Source: Saprospiraceae bacterium
GTDB lineage: Bacteria; Bacteroidota; Bacteroidia; Chitinophagales; Saprospiraceae
Length of the DNA: 64,000 nucleotides
Assembly: GCA_028282725.1 (NCBI GenBank)
Contig: JANQHF010000054.1
Location: 62,001-126,000, forward strand
Direction of reading: 5' to 3'
Part shown: positions 43,643 to 52,408 of the stretch, piece by piece
Position numbering within the stretch: position 1 is the first letter of the stretch
How the letters are laid out: each line of letters starts with the position of its first letter
The notes under the pieces: generated by a model
What the model was told of the DNA's origin: nothing
Databases searched by the model: none
What the model saw: the letters and a program-made list of their open reading frames with translations, nothing else
Program-made: the position numbers and the translations under genes

Positions 43643-45762
43643 TGGATCACTCATCCTTTAAGATTGCGTTAATTGGCAATCCAAATAGTGGAAAGTCAAG
43701 TTTGTTCAATGCCCTGACCGGATTGAATCAGAAGATATCCAACTATCCTGGTGTAACAGTTGACAAAAAGGTCGGCAACCTGAAACTTTCTTCCGGTGAG
43801 CGTCTGACCCTCATCGACTTTCCCGGCATTTACTCCTTGTACCCCAATTCAAGCGATGAGCGTATTGTAGTCAATGTCCTGACCAATCCTTCAGATCCGG
43901 ATTACCCGGATGCAATACTTTATGTGGCAACCAGCCAGGAATTGGAAAAACACTTCCTGTTGGCCGGCCAGATCCGTGAATTGAACATACCCGTCCTTTT
44001 TTGCCTGACCATGACGGACTTAAATGAACGAGAAGGTATTAGCTATGACTTGTCTGTTTTAGAGAAATACCTGGATGTCCCTGTCATAGAAGTGTCCAGT
44101 TTGAAAGGGATCAACATTGACGGTCTTAAATACAAGATGATAGAACTCATTCAGGACTCAGAATTGAAGTCATTTGACAGACATTATGAGATGAGCGGGA
44201 CTGAGAAAGAAGTTGCTGGTCATATTCAAGGTTTATCAAAAAGCAACAATAACTATCAGAACCTGCTCATAGCACATCACTATCAATGGCTCTCTCATTT
44301 GTCCGAAGCTGAGCGTGCAAAAATCCATGAACAATTGGATGGCCATTCTTTTAATAGCATGAGATCTCAGATTGATGAGACGCTTAGACGATATAACCAA
44401 TTCACCCCGGTTATTGAAAAGGCTGTTATCAGAAGCAAGAAGGATCGCAAGTCATTGACGCAACGGATAGATAATATCATTGTCCACAGGATTTTTGGTC
44501 CGATCATATTTTTCGCAATTATGTTTTTAGTCTTCCAGGCCATTTATGCATGGGCTGAAGCACCGATGACCTGGATAGAAGAAACCTTTGCTCTTTTGGG
44601 TTCCTGGGTACAAACCTCTTTTCCATCGGGATGGCTCACAGATCTTTTATCAGACGGAATTATAGCGGGATTAGGCGGAATCATGGTTTTTGTCCCGCAA
44701 ATTGCCATTCTCTTTCTCCTGATCTCTGCATTGGAAGAAATGGGTTATATGTCACGGGCTGTATTTATGTTCGACTCCATCATGCAGCGATTCGGATTAA
44801 ATGGCCGGAGTATTGTGGCCTTGATATCAAGCGGTGCATGTGCTATCCCTGCGATCATGTCAACAAGGACGATTGCCAACTGGAAAGAAAGATTGATTAC
44901 AATCCTGGTTACACCACTGATTAGTTGTTCGGCGCGAATTCCCGTCTATACGGTCCTGATTGGATTTGTAGTCCCTTCTCAAATGGTCTGGGGATTTTTG
45001 AATCTCCAGGGCCTGGCATTTATGGGTCTTTACGTCATAAGCATTATTGCAGCCCTGGTGTCGGCATGGGTTTTTAAGATCATCCTCAAATCTGAAGAAC
45101 GATCGTTCCTGATGATTGAGCTTCCCCATTACAAGCAGCCCAAACTCAGAAATGTATTATTGGACGTAAAGGAAAAGGTCGGCACCTTCATCATCGAAGC
45201 CGGCCGTGTCATTTTGGTTATTTCCATCATATTATGGTTTCTTGCGGCCTACGGCCCTGTGAATGAAATGAAACAGGCAGAAGAGCTGGCGCGGGTAGAA
45301 GCCCGGGATCAATCGTTATCACCTGCGGAAACGGATGACTTGATCGCTTCGGCCAAGCTCGAGTCTTCATACGCCGGGCATCTCGGTAAATTTATTGAAC
45401 CGGTTATTCGCCCACTTGGATTTGATTGGAAAATAGGGATCGCCTTGATTACTTCCTTTGCCGCCAGGGAGGTATTTGTGGGGACAATGGCAACGATTTA
45501 CAGTGTCGGCAGCAGCGATGATGAAATGACGATTCGTGAAAAGATGGCCTTGCAGAAAAATCCGTTTACCGGAGGACCGAGGTACGACGTACCTACTGCA
45601 CTAAGTCTTCTGCTCTTCTACGTTTTTGCCATGCAATGTATGAGTACACTGGCAGTGACGAGACGTGAGACAAAATCATGGAAGTGGCCAATGATCCAAC
45701 TGGGCTTCATGAGCGTATTGGCCTATGTATGCAGCCTGATCGCTTATCAATGGTTGGTGTGA
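43639..45762 (+). CDS. feoB: Ferrous iron transport protein B
   Basis: A 707-residue inner-membrane Fe(II) transporter with an N-terminal GTPase domain. G1 is GNPNSGKSSLFNALTG (about 13-28), G2 is GVTVDKK, G3 is DFPGIYSL and G4 appears as TMTDLNE, with threonine-aspartate rather than the usual NMMD. Gate motifs follow in the membrane domain: LISSGACAIPAIMSTRTI (about 395-412) and LITSFAAREVFVGTMATIYS (about 604-623). Around ten transmembrane helices are visible. Length and order match FeoB of Bacteroidota. It brings in ferrous iron under low-oxygen or reducing conditions. Confidence 0.96.
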   Translation: MMDHSSFKIALIGNPNSGKSSLFNALTGLNQKISNYPGVTVDKKVGNLKLSSGERLTLIDFPGIYSLYPNSSDERIVVNVLTNPSDPDYPDAILYVATSQELEKHFLLAGQIRELNIPVLFCLTMTDLNEREGISYDLSVLEKYLDVPVIEVSSLKGINIDGLKYKMIELIQDSELKSFDRHYEMSGTEKEVAGHIQGLSKSNNNYQNLLIAHHYQWLSHLSEAERAKIHEQLDGHSFNSMRSQIDETLRRYNQFTPVIEKAVIRSKKDRKSLTQRIDNIIVHRIFGPIIFFAIMFLVFQAIYAWAEAPMTWIEETFALLGSWVQTSFPSGWLTDLLSDGIIAGLGGIMVFVPQIAILFLLISALEEMGYMSRAVFMFDSIMQRFGLNGRSIVALISSGACAIPAIMSTRTIANWKERLITILVTPLISCSARIPVYTVLIGFVVPSQMVWGFLNLQGLAFMGLYVISIIAALVSAWVFKIILKSEERSFLMIELPHYKQPKLRNVLLDVKEKVGTFIIEAGRVILVISIILWFLAAYGPVNEMKQAEELARVEARDQSLSPAETDDLIASAKLESSYAGHLGKFIEPVIRPLGFDWKIGIALITSFAAREVFVGTMATIYSVGSSDDEMTIREKMALQKNPFTGGPRYDVPTALSLLLFYVFAMQCMSTLAVTRRETKSWKWPMIQLGFMSVLAYVCSLIAYQWLV

Positions 45763-45771
45763 ATTTCCTTT

Positions 45772-45804
45772 ATGTTTACTAAACTTTCAAAGTTTGGTAA
45801 ACAT
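45772..45804. other. Long palindrome downstream of feoB
   Basis: Two 16-base arms, ATGTTTACTAAACTTT and AAAGTTTGGTAAACAT, pair completely with one G-T wobble around a single central C. The motif TCAAAGTTT recurs at 45811-45819. No T run follows directly. It lies between the convergent feoB and anti-sigma genes and may be a bidirectional transcription stop or a protein-binding site. Confidence 0.6.
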
Positions 45805-45849
45805 TGAAACTCAAAGTTTAACCATGGAAAGCCGACTGAGACAGCACAT

Positions 45850-45896
45850 TCACCTGTAATAGCCACTATTTGATCTGACAGTCGAGGTGATTTTTT
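45850..45896 (+). terminator. Possible terminator after feoB
   Basis: TCACCT (45850-45855) pairs with AGGTGA (45885-45890), and six T residues follow. The 29-base loop is long and the stem short, so this is a weak candidate. Confidence 0.35.
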
Positions 45897-45908
45897 AATC
45901 GTCAGATT

Positions 45909-47099
45909 TCAGTCTTTACCTGGCTTTTTCAAAGGAACATTGAAATCATAGCGCACTCCTCTTTGATTGGGAGTCCACTTTCCTCCCTTATTGAATAAAT
46001 CCACAATTCGATCAGCCATATCACCGATCAGATTGATCAAATGAACCCCTATTGGATTCCCTTCTTCATCGGTATCAAACATCATTTTTGCCAAATAAGG
46101 AGAGTGCCAACCAATCATAAAGAAATCTTCACGGCCAAAATCCGAATGATCCCTCATGACTTCGTTGAATGCATCAAATCCAATCAGTGGTTGAGCATCC
46201 GATTGTATGATAGAACCGGAAAGATCTACCATTTGGATATCGATTATAGTTCCGGAACTATCCCGGTAAAACATTTTTAATACATCTTCTTGACTGGATT
46301 GTTCCGATTCCAAGTAGTCGAACCTTTTATTTGTGTTTGTTTCGGGAACAAGTGCTCTTTTCAAGCGAGATCTTGTAGCAGCTTCATCCGGTACTTTCAA
46401 CATTTGAAGTTGGGTCGGAGCAGTGTCGGAAACCATCTTGCTCTTGCGGCCAACTACAAGATTTTGCCCGGAGATGATATCTTTTGTACCGGGAATCGAC
46501 ATTGGCTTTTCATCAGCTTTCATATTGTAGAGATCTTCCTGGGTAAGTTCATTAGGCATATCATCGGTAGATGCATCAGTGGAAGAGGAGATGGGTATGG
46601 GTTCTGAAGGAGTGATTTCAGAAGCAACCGGACGCTGTTGCACACCTGGAGTTTGCTCCTTGTCTGACGGTATGGAATTGTCACCAAATGTCTCAACCGG
46701 TTCAGAGACCTCCGGTGCTTCTCCTTCAAGGATCACCGCCACTTCTTCTTCCCTATTATTTTCTTCGTCATTTTGGACCAGGATCGTAGCATCTTCATCA
46801 AAAACATCCTGGCTCGATCTTAATAAAATTGACAATGCAAATACCAGTAATAGTGAAGCCGCTACTGCGTAGGGCCAAATTCTTCTGTGCAATGGAACCA
46901 CCCTTGCTGTTTGATCCCCGGAAAGACGTGAGATGATTTGATTAAGAGAAGATTGGACTTTTTCTTTATCACTGGCGAGCACACCCTTCCATGCTTCAAA
47001 AAGAAAGTCATCTTCCAAAGCCAGTTTTTCCAGTTCGAATCGCTCTTCCGAACTGAGCCCTTTTTTGATGAATTTCAGCAATAATTCTTCACCTCTCAT
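45909..47099 (-). CDS. Probable membrane anti-sigma factor with large periplasmic domain
   Basis: A 396-residue single-pass membrane protein directly downstream of an ECF sigma factor gene (one base gap). Residues 1-70 form a short cytoplasmic helical region of the anti-sigma type (EELLLKFIKKGLSSEERFEL). A transmembrane helix follows at about 76-93 (AVAASLLLVFALSILL). The rest lies in the periplasm: a long acidic and proline-rich linker (about 100-220) and a folded C-terminal region with FMIGWHSPYLAKMMFD and a closing WTPNQRGVRYDFNVPLKKPG. It lacks a zinc-binding HxxxCxxC motif and is not FecR-like. Inhibition of the neighbouring sigma factor is inferred from position and topology. The ATG at 47099 is used rather than an upstream TTG. 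Confidence 0.7.
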   Translation of the reverse strand: MRGEELLLKFIKKGLSSEERFELEKLALEDDFLFEAWKGVLASDKEKVQSSLNQIISRLSGDQTARVVPLHRRIWPYAVAASLLLVFALSILLRSSQDVFDEDATILVQNDEENNREEEVAVILEGEAPEVSEPVETFGDNSIPSDKEQTPGVQQRPVASEITPSEPIPISSSTDASTDDMPNELTQEDLYNMKADEKPMSIPGTKDIISGQNLVVGRKSKMVSDTAPTQLQMLKVPDEAATRSRLKRALVPETNTNKRFDYLESEQSSQEDVLKMFYRDSSGTIIDIQMVDLSGSIIQSDAQPLIGFDAFNEVMRDHSDFGREDFFMIGWHSPYLAKMMFDTDEEGNPIGVHLINLIGDMADRIVDLFNKGGKWTPNQRGVRYDFNVPLKKPGKD

Positions 47100-47100
47100 T

Positions 47101-47649
47101 TCAACCAATTGGTGTTCTTCCTTTTTTTTCCATACATAGTCTCAGATTTCTTCGCCCGTTCTGCAAACGTGATCGCACCTTATTGAAATTCAAGTTGAGC
47201 ATCTCGGCAATTTCAGTGTAGCTATGCTTTTTAAAGTAAAATAGCTCGATACACCGTCGTTGAATATCATCCAATTCTGCAATGCACGAGTGCAGCACCT
47301 CAACTTCATGATCCTTGTCTATGGTATCGGGATGAAAAACTTCTTCCGTATACATAAGTTGTGCCGTGTTTTCTTTCTCTTGATGGGTACTTTTTTTTCT
47401 CAGCTTCTCCAGACAATGATTACGAGTGACGGTATACAACCATGATTTGAAGTATGTGACTTCTGATTTGAGGGTCTTTTGCACGATTTTTTCATAGATG
47501 TCCATAACGGCATCTTCCGCTTCTGCCTCGTTTTTGAAGTATCGGAGACAACTACCCAACACAAGGTGCATGTACCGTTTATACAAACTGGAAATGTAGA
47601 TCAGATCCCGGGTGGCCCGATATTGTTCTAAAAGCTCCTTGTCTTCCAC
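47101..47649 (-). CDS. ECF RNA polymerase sigma factor
   Basis: A 182-residue sigma-70 family factor of the extracytoplasmic function group. Region 2 is seen in LVLGSCLRYFKNEAEAEDAV (about 30-49) and YFKSWLYTVTRNHCLEKLRK (about 81-100). Region 4 appears near the C-terminus as ELDDIQRRCIELFYFKKHSY followed by the helix-turn-helix TEIAEMLNLNFNKVRSRLQN. The only usable start is a GTG at 47649, because a stop lies two codons upstream. It pairs with the probable anti-sigma gene downstream and is divergent from the von Willebrand A lipoprotein, a likely target. Confidence 0.93.
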   Translation of the reverse strand: MEDKELLEQYRATRDLIYISSLYKRYMHLVLGSCLRYFKNEAEAEDAVMDIYEKIVQKTLKSEVTYFKSWLYTVTRNHCLEKLRKKSTHQEKENTAQLMYTEEVFHPDTIDKDHEVEVLHSCIAELDDIQRRCIELFYFKKHSYTEIAEMLNLNFNKVRSRLQNGRRNLRLCMEKKGRTPIG

Positions 47650-47773
47650 GAATTATTAAAGAGGCTTATGCATTTATCAATTTATTCCGTCTAATATATC
47701 AGAACATACAGAAGTATGACACGAAGGAAAGCATTTATTATTTCATTTCTGCACGGCTTTTAATTCACTTACT

Positions 47774-49429
47774 ATGAGCAATAAATCGCAAAGTTATCCA
47801 GGTGTCCTGATCATCTTCATTGTCTTGCTTTTCTCTTGCAAAACACAAGAGAACGTAGCTTCAGATAATGATGGACCAATACCTGAAATTGTGGAACCCA
47901 AAGAATCTGTAGATCACGAGAAAGAAGAAAAGTCGATAGACAGCACGACTACGGAAGAAGAATATTCCTATGACGATGTTTCCGCGGCGGATGGTCATGA
48001 AAGGTATAGCAAAGCCGCTTTGAAGGGTGCTCCTGCTGAAGTGGCCGGAGATGTCATGGCAAGACCGGTGAGAACAGATAAATCTGCTGTAACAAAAGGA
48101 GAACCCGTTAAGATTGATCCGGAGACACTGATAGTACCACGGGCCGGATTGCTTACTGCAGCGGAGTGGAACGATTTGTCCAATTGGGATGACTGGAAAG
48201 AACTGATGAACAACCAGGACTTTAATGAAATGCAGTCTTATTGGAATCTGTATCCACGTTCGAGATATTCCATATTTGTCAAGAATCAATATGAATTGCC
48301 GCTCCAGGATATTCCGGTATATCTCCAGGACCAGTCGGGCAGGGTCATTTGGTCAGCCCGAACGGACAATTCTGGCAGGGCCGAACTCTGGGCGGACATG
48401 ACTGAGTCAGAAAGATCTTTTGAAAAACCAGATGTCAAGGCTGTTGTAGATGGCAAGCCACATCTTCTGTCCGATGTACAATCCATCGATAAAGGGGTCA
48501 ACCTTTTGTCCATTGATTCAGAATGTGTCACTTCTCCTTCTGTTGATATACTTTTTGCTGTAGATGCTACCGGTAGTATGGGTGATGAAATCCAGTTTCT
48601 TCAAAAAGAATTGAGTGATGTGATCATGAGAAGTCAGGCTAGCAATACAAAATTGAGTCTTCGGATGGGTGCGGTATTTTACAGGGATTCGTCTGATTCT
48701 TACCTCACACGGGTTAGTCCTTTGTCTGATGACCTGGACATGACGCTGGGATTCATTGGTGAGCAAACAGCGGAAGGCGGTGGTGATTATCCTGAAGCAG
48801 TTGATGCAGCTCTTGATGAGGTACTCGCCCAGGATTGGAGCGAACATGCCATAGCCCGCATTGTATTCCTGCTGCTCGATGCTCCACCACACAAGAAATC
48901 TTCAGTCCTGTCAAAGGTTCAGCAACAAGTGATAGATGCGGCCAGGGAGGGAATCAAGATCATCCCGATCACTGCCAGTGGTATCAACAGGCAAACGGAG
49001 TTCTTAATGAAGTTTATGGCCATCGCCACTAACGGAACCTATGTCTTTATCACGGATCACAGTGGAATAGGGAATCCTCATCTCGACCCCGTTGTAAAGG
49101 ATTACGAGGTAGAAAAACTAAATGATCTGCTCGTAAGGCTGATCTATAATTACACCAAATCAAATGGTTGTAATGCAAACAACTCAAATGCTTCAGGGAT
49201 TCGCTTCTTTCCGAATCCAGCCAGACAATACGTGAATGTGAATACGGATCAACCCATCCGTGTCTTGAAAGTCCTGAGTAATAGTGGAAAGGTCATGCAC
49301 AAACGATCCAATCTGGATAGAGGCGAAACCAAGATCGAAATTGCCGGTCTTGTGGATGGAATCTATACAATCCATTGCCAGGGAGATAACCTGGATGTCT
49401 CCCAGCCCCTTGTCGTGATCAACCGGTAA
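47774..49429 (+). CDS. Von Willebrand A domain lipoprotein with T9SS C-terminal sorting domain
   Basis: A 551-residue protein. The signal peptide ends in the lipobox LFSC (lipidated Cys22). An acidic linker and a beta-domain around 160-240 follow. The VWA domain (about 255-430) has an intact MIDAS start, LFAVDATGSMGDE, and further metal-site residues (ISTEGGGDYPEA-like, seen here as TAEGGGDYPEA). The last ~75 residues look like a type A T9SS sorting domain: FFPNPARQYVNV, GKVMHKRSNLDRG and LVDGIYTIHCQG. Lipidation and a T9SS tail in one protein are an unusual pair. It is divergent from the ECF sigma factor. Confidence 0.85.
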   Translation: MSNKSQSYPGVLIIFIVLLFSCKTQENVASDNDGPIPEIVEPKESVDHEKEEKSIDSTTTEEEYSYDDVSAADGHERYSKAALKGAPAEVAGDVMARPVRTDKSAVTKGEPVKIDPETLIVPRAGLLTAAEWNDLSNWDDWKELMNNQDFNEMQSYWNLYPRSRYSIFVKNQYELPLQDIPVYLQDQSGRVIWSARTDNSGRAELWADMTESERSFEKPDVKAVVDGKPHLLSDVQSIDKGVNLLSIDSECVTSPSVDILFAVDATGSMGDEIQFLQKELSDVIMRSQASNTKLSLRMGAVFYRDSSDSYLTRVSPLSDDLDMTLGFIGEQTAEGGGDYPEAVDAALDEVLAQDWSEHAIARIVFLLLDAPPHKKSSVLSKVQQQVIDAAREGIKIIPITASGINRQTEFLMKFMAIATNGTYVFITDHSGIGNPHLDPVVKDYEVEKLNDLLVRLIYNYTKSNGCNANNSNASGIRFFPNPARQYVNVNTDQPIRVLKVLSNSGKVMHKRSNLDRGETKIEIAGLVDGIYTIHCQGDNLDVSQPLVVINR

Positions 49430-50701
49430 CTATTCCAGCCTTATAATCGTACCAGGTGGAACGGGTTGGGAAGGGTCAATCTGATTCATGGAGATCAACC
49501 TGGACAATTTGATATTGTGACTTCTTGCTACATCCAGTAATGACTCCTGTGGTTTGATCTGATAAGTCTTGAATTTTGAATTCTCAATAGGAGCAACCGG
49601 GGTGATTACCATTCCGATCCTTATCGGGATCTTCCTGGAATCCTTGTCTTCCAGTTGCACTCTGTGGAGATTATTCAGGCTTGGCAACTTACTCGTGCTA
49701 ATTGCCTTTTTCTTAATTGCTCCCCATAAAAAATAGGTATCCCTGATTTCGGAATTGTGGTTTCCAACTTCCAGAAGATTTTCAAACCCACCTTTTTGGG
49801 CCAGGTATTGAAATAAATCTTCCTGAGGCAATGTCAGATAATAACCATTGCTGGATTTTGGAATAAACCATTTCTTATAAGAAGGATTATATTCCGCAAT
49901 TTTCGACATTGAAAGCCCTGTAAAATGACTAATGTCCTTAAATGAAGTGTAGTCATAAATCACCACTGTGGCAAGAGCATTCTGCTCGTTCTCATAGATC
50001 GGATATAATTCATGGACATCAGAGTAATTCATCACATAACTCACTGCCACATATTTTGGAATATACCTGCGCGTTTCACGTGGCAGGTATCCTTTCATAT
50101 CCCAATATTCGTTGGCCTGGCTTCTTCTTATTGCTTTTCTCACATTTCCGGGACCACAATTGTAGGCAGCCAATGCAAGAGTCCAATCCCCAAACTGATC
50201 GTGCAAATCCTTCAGGTATTGAGATGCCGCTTGTGTTGACTTTATCGGATCCTTTCTTTCATCCACAGAAGAATTGATACGCAGTCCATATAATTGACCT
50301 GTACCTTTCATAAACTGCCAAAGACCAACGGCTCCGGATGATGAAATGGCTGTAGGTTTTAATCCTGATTCTACGATGGACAAGTACTTGAGCTCATCCG
50401 GGATTCCCTGCTTCGAAAATTCAGCCTCGTATAATGGAAAGAATTGTTCACTGAGTCCAAGTAATCGCTCCGAACCTTTACGGTATCTTTTGATATAGGT
50501 ATCGATGATGGCATGGACCTCATCCGTGTATCTGAGATCCACTTCAGATGCAAGATTTTCTATTCTTGCTTTCAAATCGTGCTCATTCACCTCGTTGTAT
50601 GCGCTCTCATTATTTGCCGTCCCAATAAGTGGGATCAAAAAGAAAGCGATAGAAATCCCGGTGAACATCACTTTTTTGGTGATGAACTTAATTTTGTTCA
50701 T
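49430..50701 (-). CDS. Lytic transglycosylase with LysM domain (MltD-like)
   Basis: A 423-residue exported cell-wall enzyme. The start at 50701 is followed by a signal peptide (FTGISIAFFLIPLIGTANN). The SLT-type transglycosylase domain (about 90-220) has the catalytic glutamate in YLSIVESGLKP (E near 111), SSGAVGLWQFMKGTG and ALAAYNCGPGNVRKAI. A central domain of about 100 residues follows. A single LysM repeat closes the protein: YQIKPQESLLDVARSHNIKL and RLISMNQIDPSQPVPPGTII. It cleaves peptidoglycan glycan strands. The stop lies directly against the end of the VWA gene on the other strand. Confidence 0.93.
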   Translation of the reverse strand: MNKIKFITKKVMFTGISIAFFLIPLIGTANNESAYNEVNEHDLKARIENLASEVDLRYTDEVHAIIDTYIKRYRKGSERLLGLSEQFFPLYEAEFSKQGIPDELKYLSIVESGLKPTAISSSGAVGLWQFMKGTGQLYGLRINSSVDERKDPIKSTQAASQYLKDLHDQFGDWTLALAAYNCGPGNVRKAIRRSQANEYWDMKGYLPRETRRYIPKYVAVSYVMNYSDVHELYPIYENEQNALATVVIYDYTSFKDISHFTGLSMSKIAEYNPSYKKWFIPKSSNGYYLTLPQEDLFQYLAQKGGFENLLEVGNHNSEIRDTYFLWGAIKKKAISTSKLPSLNNLHRVQLEDKDSRKIPIRIGMVITPVAPIENSKFKTYQIKPQESLLDVARSHNIKLSRLISMNQIDPSQPVPPGTIIRLE

Positions 50702-50799
50702 GGGTTCATGTTTAAACAATCAGTTTTTCGTACTGGGTACGGGAAGAAGAATATTCGGTAAAGTGGGTTAATCCTTACTTTATATTCTAATTCATATTA

Positions 50800-50827
50800 A
50801 ATTTAGTCAGCATATGTTAACTAAATT
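50800..50827. other. AT-rich inverted repeat upstream of the transglycosylase gene
   Basis: Arms AATTTAGT (50800-50807) and ACTAAATT (50820-50827) flank a 12-base centre. It sits about 100 bases upstream of the transglycosylase start in a 273-base AT-rich gap before gatA that otherwise shows no gene. An operator or promoter role is possible. Confidence 0.3.
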
Positions 50828-50974
50828 GGGTGCAAATATAGTCCAACTTGCATTGTGTGCCAATAATTAACATATATCTCAAAAAATATATGTGTTCCCT
50901 ACCCCTAATTAGTTGCAAACACCGCTCCAAGATGTCTGTTTCCTGCCTAAAGACAGTAAATCAGGGGTTAGTCC

Positions 50975-52408
50975 CTAAGTAATAGTAAGTGATAACGCTA
51001 GTAAACGGTCCTCTTGGTATTTGTCACCCATTAATTGTATACCAAATGGCATATTGAGTTCATCGGACCGGACAGGGATTGAAATAGCCGGGTATCCCCC
51101 GAGATTTGCCAGAACAGTATAGATATCAGATAGGTACATTTTGACGGGATCATCGATGATTTGCCCTTTTTCCCATGCGATATCGGTTGTGGTCGGAAGC
51201 AGGATATAATCGAAGGATTTATAGATTTCCTCTAGTTTATTATTAATCAATCTACGCACTTTTTGCGCTTTTGTAAAGTAGGCGTCAAAATAGCCGACAC
51301 TCAATACGAATGTGCCCATCATGATTCTGCGCTTTACCTCTTTACCGAAGCCATCCGAACGTGTCTTTTCATATATTTCTTCGATATCAGAGCTATCGGT
51401 TGTACTATGACCGTATCGAATGCCGTCGTATCTGCTAAGATTGGATGATGCTTCCGCAGTAGTCAGGACATAGTAGGCAGGTACGAGATAGGGTAAAAGG
51501 TCAAAATGTATGGGCGTGCATTGATGCCCGTTTTGGCTCAATTCTTCAATCTTGCCAATGATGGAAGATCGAATAACCGGATTGAGCCCTTCGTGTTCGA
51601 GTACTTCCGGAATATAGGCAATCTTGTATCGCTTATCCTCCGCCCGATCCACGATGCTGCACGGTGGAAGATCAAGAGATGTCGCATCCATTTCGTCTCT
51701 TCCCGAAATGACGTGTAGTACTTTAGAAATATCAGCGATATTTTTAGATATGATCCCAATTTGGTCAAACGATGAACCGTAGGCGATCAGTCCATAACGA
51801 CTGATCCTGCCATAGGTGGGCTTCATTCCATAAACACCACAGAACGAAGCCGGCTGTCTGACACTCCCACCCGTATCACTGCCGATACTTACCAGACATG
51901 TATCGCGTTCTACCGCCACTGCTGCTCCTCCGCTGGACCCTCCTGGCACCCTGGTTGGATCCAGCCCATTCAGGGTGGGACCATAGCAACTGTTTTCGTT
52001 AGTGCTCCCCATTGCGAATTCGTCACAGTTGGTCCTGCCAATGATGACAGCATCCTCATCGATCAATCGCTGTACAGCGGTTCCGGTAAATTGAGATTCG
52101 AATCCGTCCAGGATTTTTGACCCAGCCGTGACCACATGGGATTGATAGCAAAGGACATCCTTGATGCTGATGACGGCACCGTGGAGTAAACCCAAAGGAA
52201 GGCCACTCCTTCGTTTCTCATCAAGTTGGCGTGCTTTTGACAATGCTTCCTGCTCGAATACTTCTACATAAATATTCAATGATTTGGTTTCCTCGATTTG
52301 AGTCAGGTAGGACCGGACCAATTCTTCAAGGGAAATCCTGCCCTGTTGCAAAGCTTCTTGAATATCATTGAGCGCACCATCCTTTATCATAGTCACGAGC
52401 TCTTCCAT
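50975..52408 (-). CDS. gatA: Glutamyl-tRNA(Gln)/aspartyl-tRNA(Asn) amidotransferase subunit A
   Basis: A 477-residue amidase of the transamidosome. The Ser-cisSer-Lys catalytic set is present: ISIKDVLCYQ (Lys near 77), PGGSSGGAAVAV and VSIGSDTGGSVRQPASFCGV (about 152-180). The N-terminal helix ISLEELVRSYLTQIEE and the C-terminal GYPAISIPV segment are typical. It supplies ammonia from glutamine for Glu-tRNA(Gln) and Asp-tRNA(Asn) correction. gatB and gatC are not in this window. The ATG at 52408 overlaps the hisS stop by 16 bases; the ATG at 52390 avoids overlap and is an alternative. Confidence 0.96.
   Translation of the reverse strand: MEELVTMIKDGALNDIQEALQQGRISLEELVRSYLTQIEETKSLNIYVEVFEQEALSKARQLDEKRRSGLPLGLLHGAVISIKDVLCYQSHVVTAGSKILDGFESQFTGTAVQRLIDEDAVIIGRTNCDEFAMGSTNENSCYGPTLNGLDPTRVPGGSSGGAAVAVERDTCLVSIGSDTGGSVRQPASFCGVYGMKPTYGRISRYGLIAYGSSFDQIGIISKNIADISKVLHVISGRDEMDATSLDLPPCSIVDRAEDKRYKIAYIPEVLEHEGLNPVIRSSIIGKIEELSQNGHQCTPIHFDLLPYLVPAYYVLTTAEASSNLSRYDGIRYGHSTTDSSDIEEIYEKTRSDGFGKEVKRRIMMGTFVLSVGYFDAYFTKAQKVRRLINNKLEEIYKSFDYILLPTTTDIAWEKGQIIDDPVKMYLSDIYTVLANLGGYPAISIPVRSDELNMPFGIQLMGDKYQEDRLLALSLTIT

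Noticed and set aside
43639-45762. Frameshift in feoB because the G4 motif is TMTD
   Set aside because: The frame is uninterrupted and all other GTPase and gate motifs are intact; this is a family variant.
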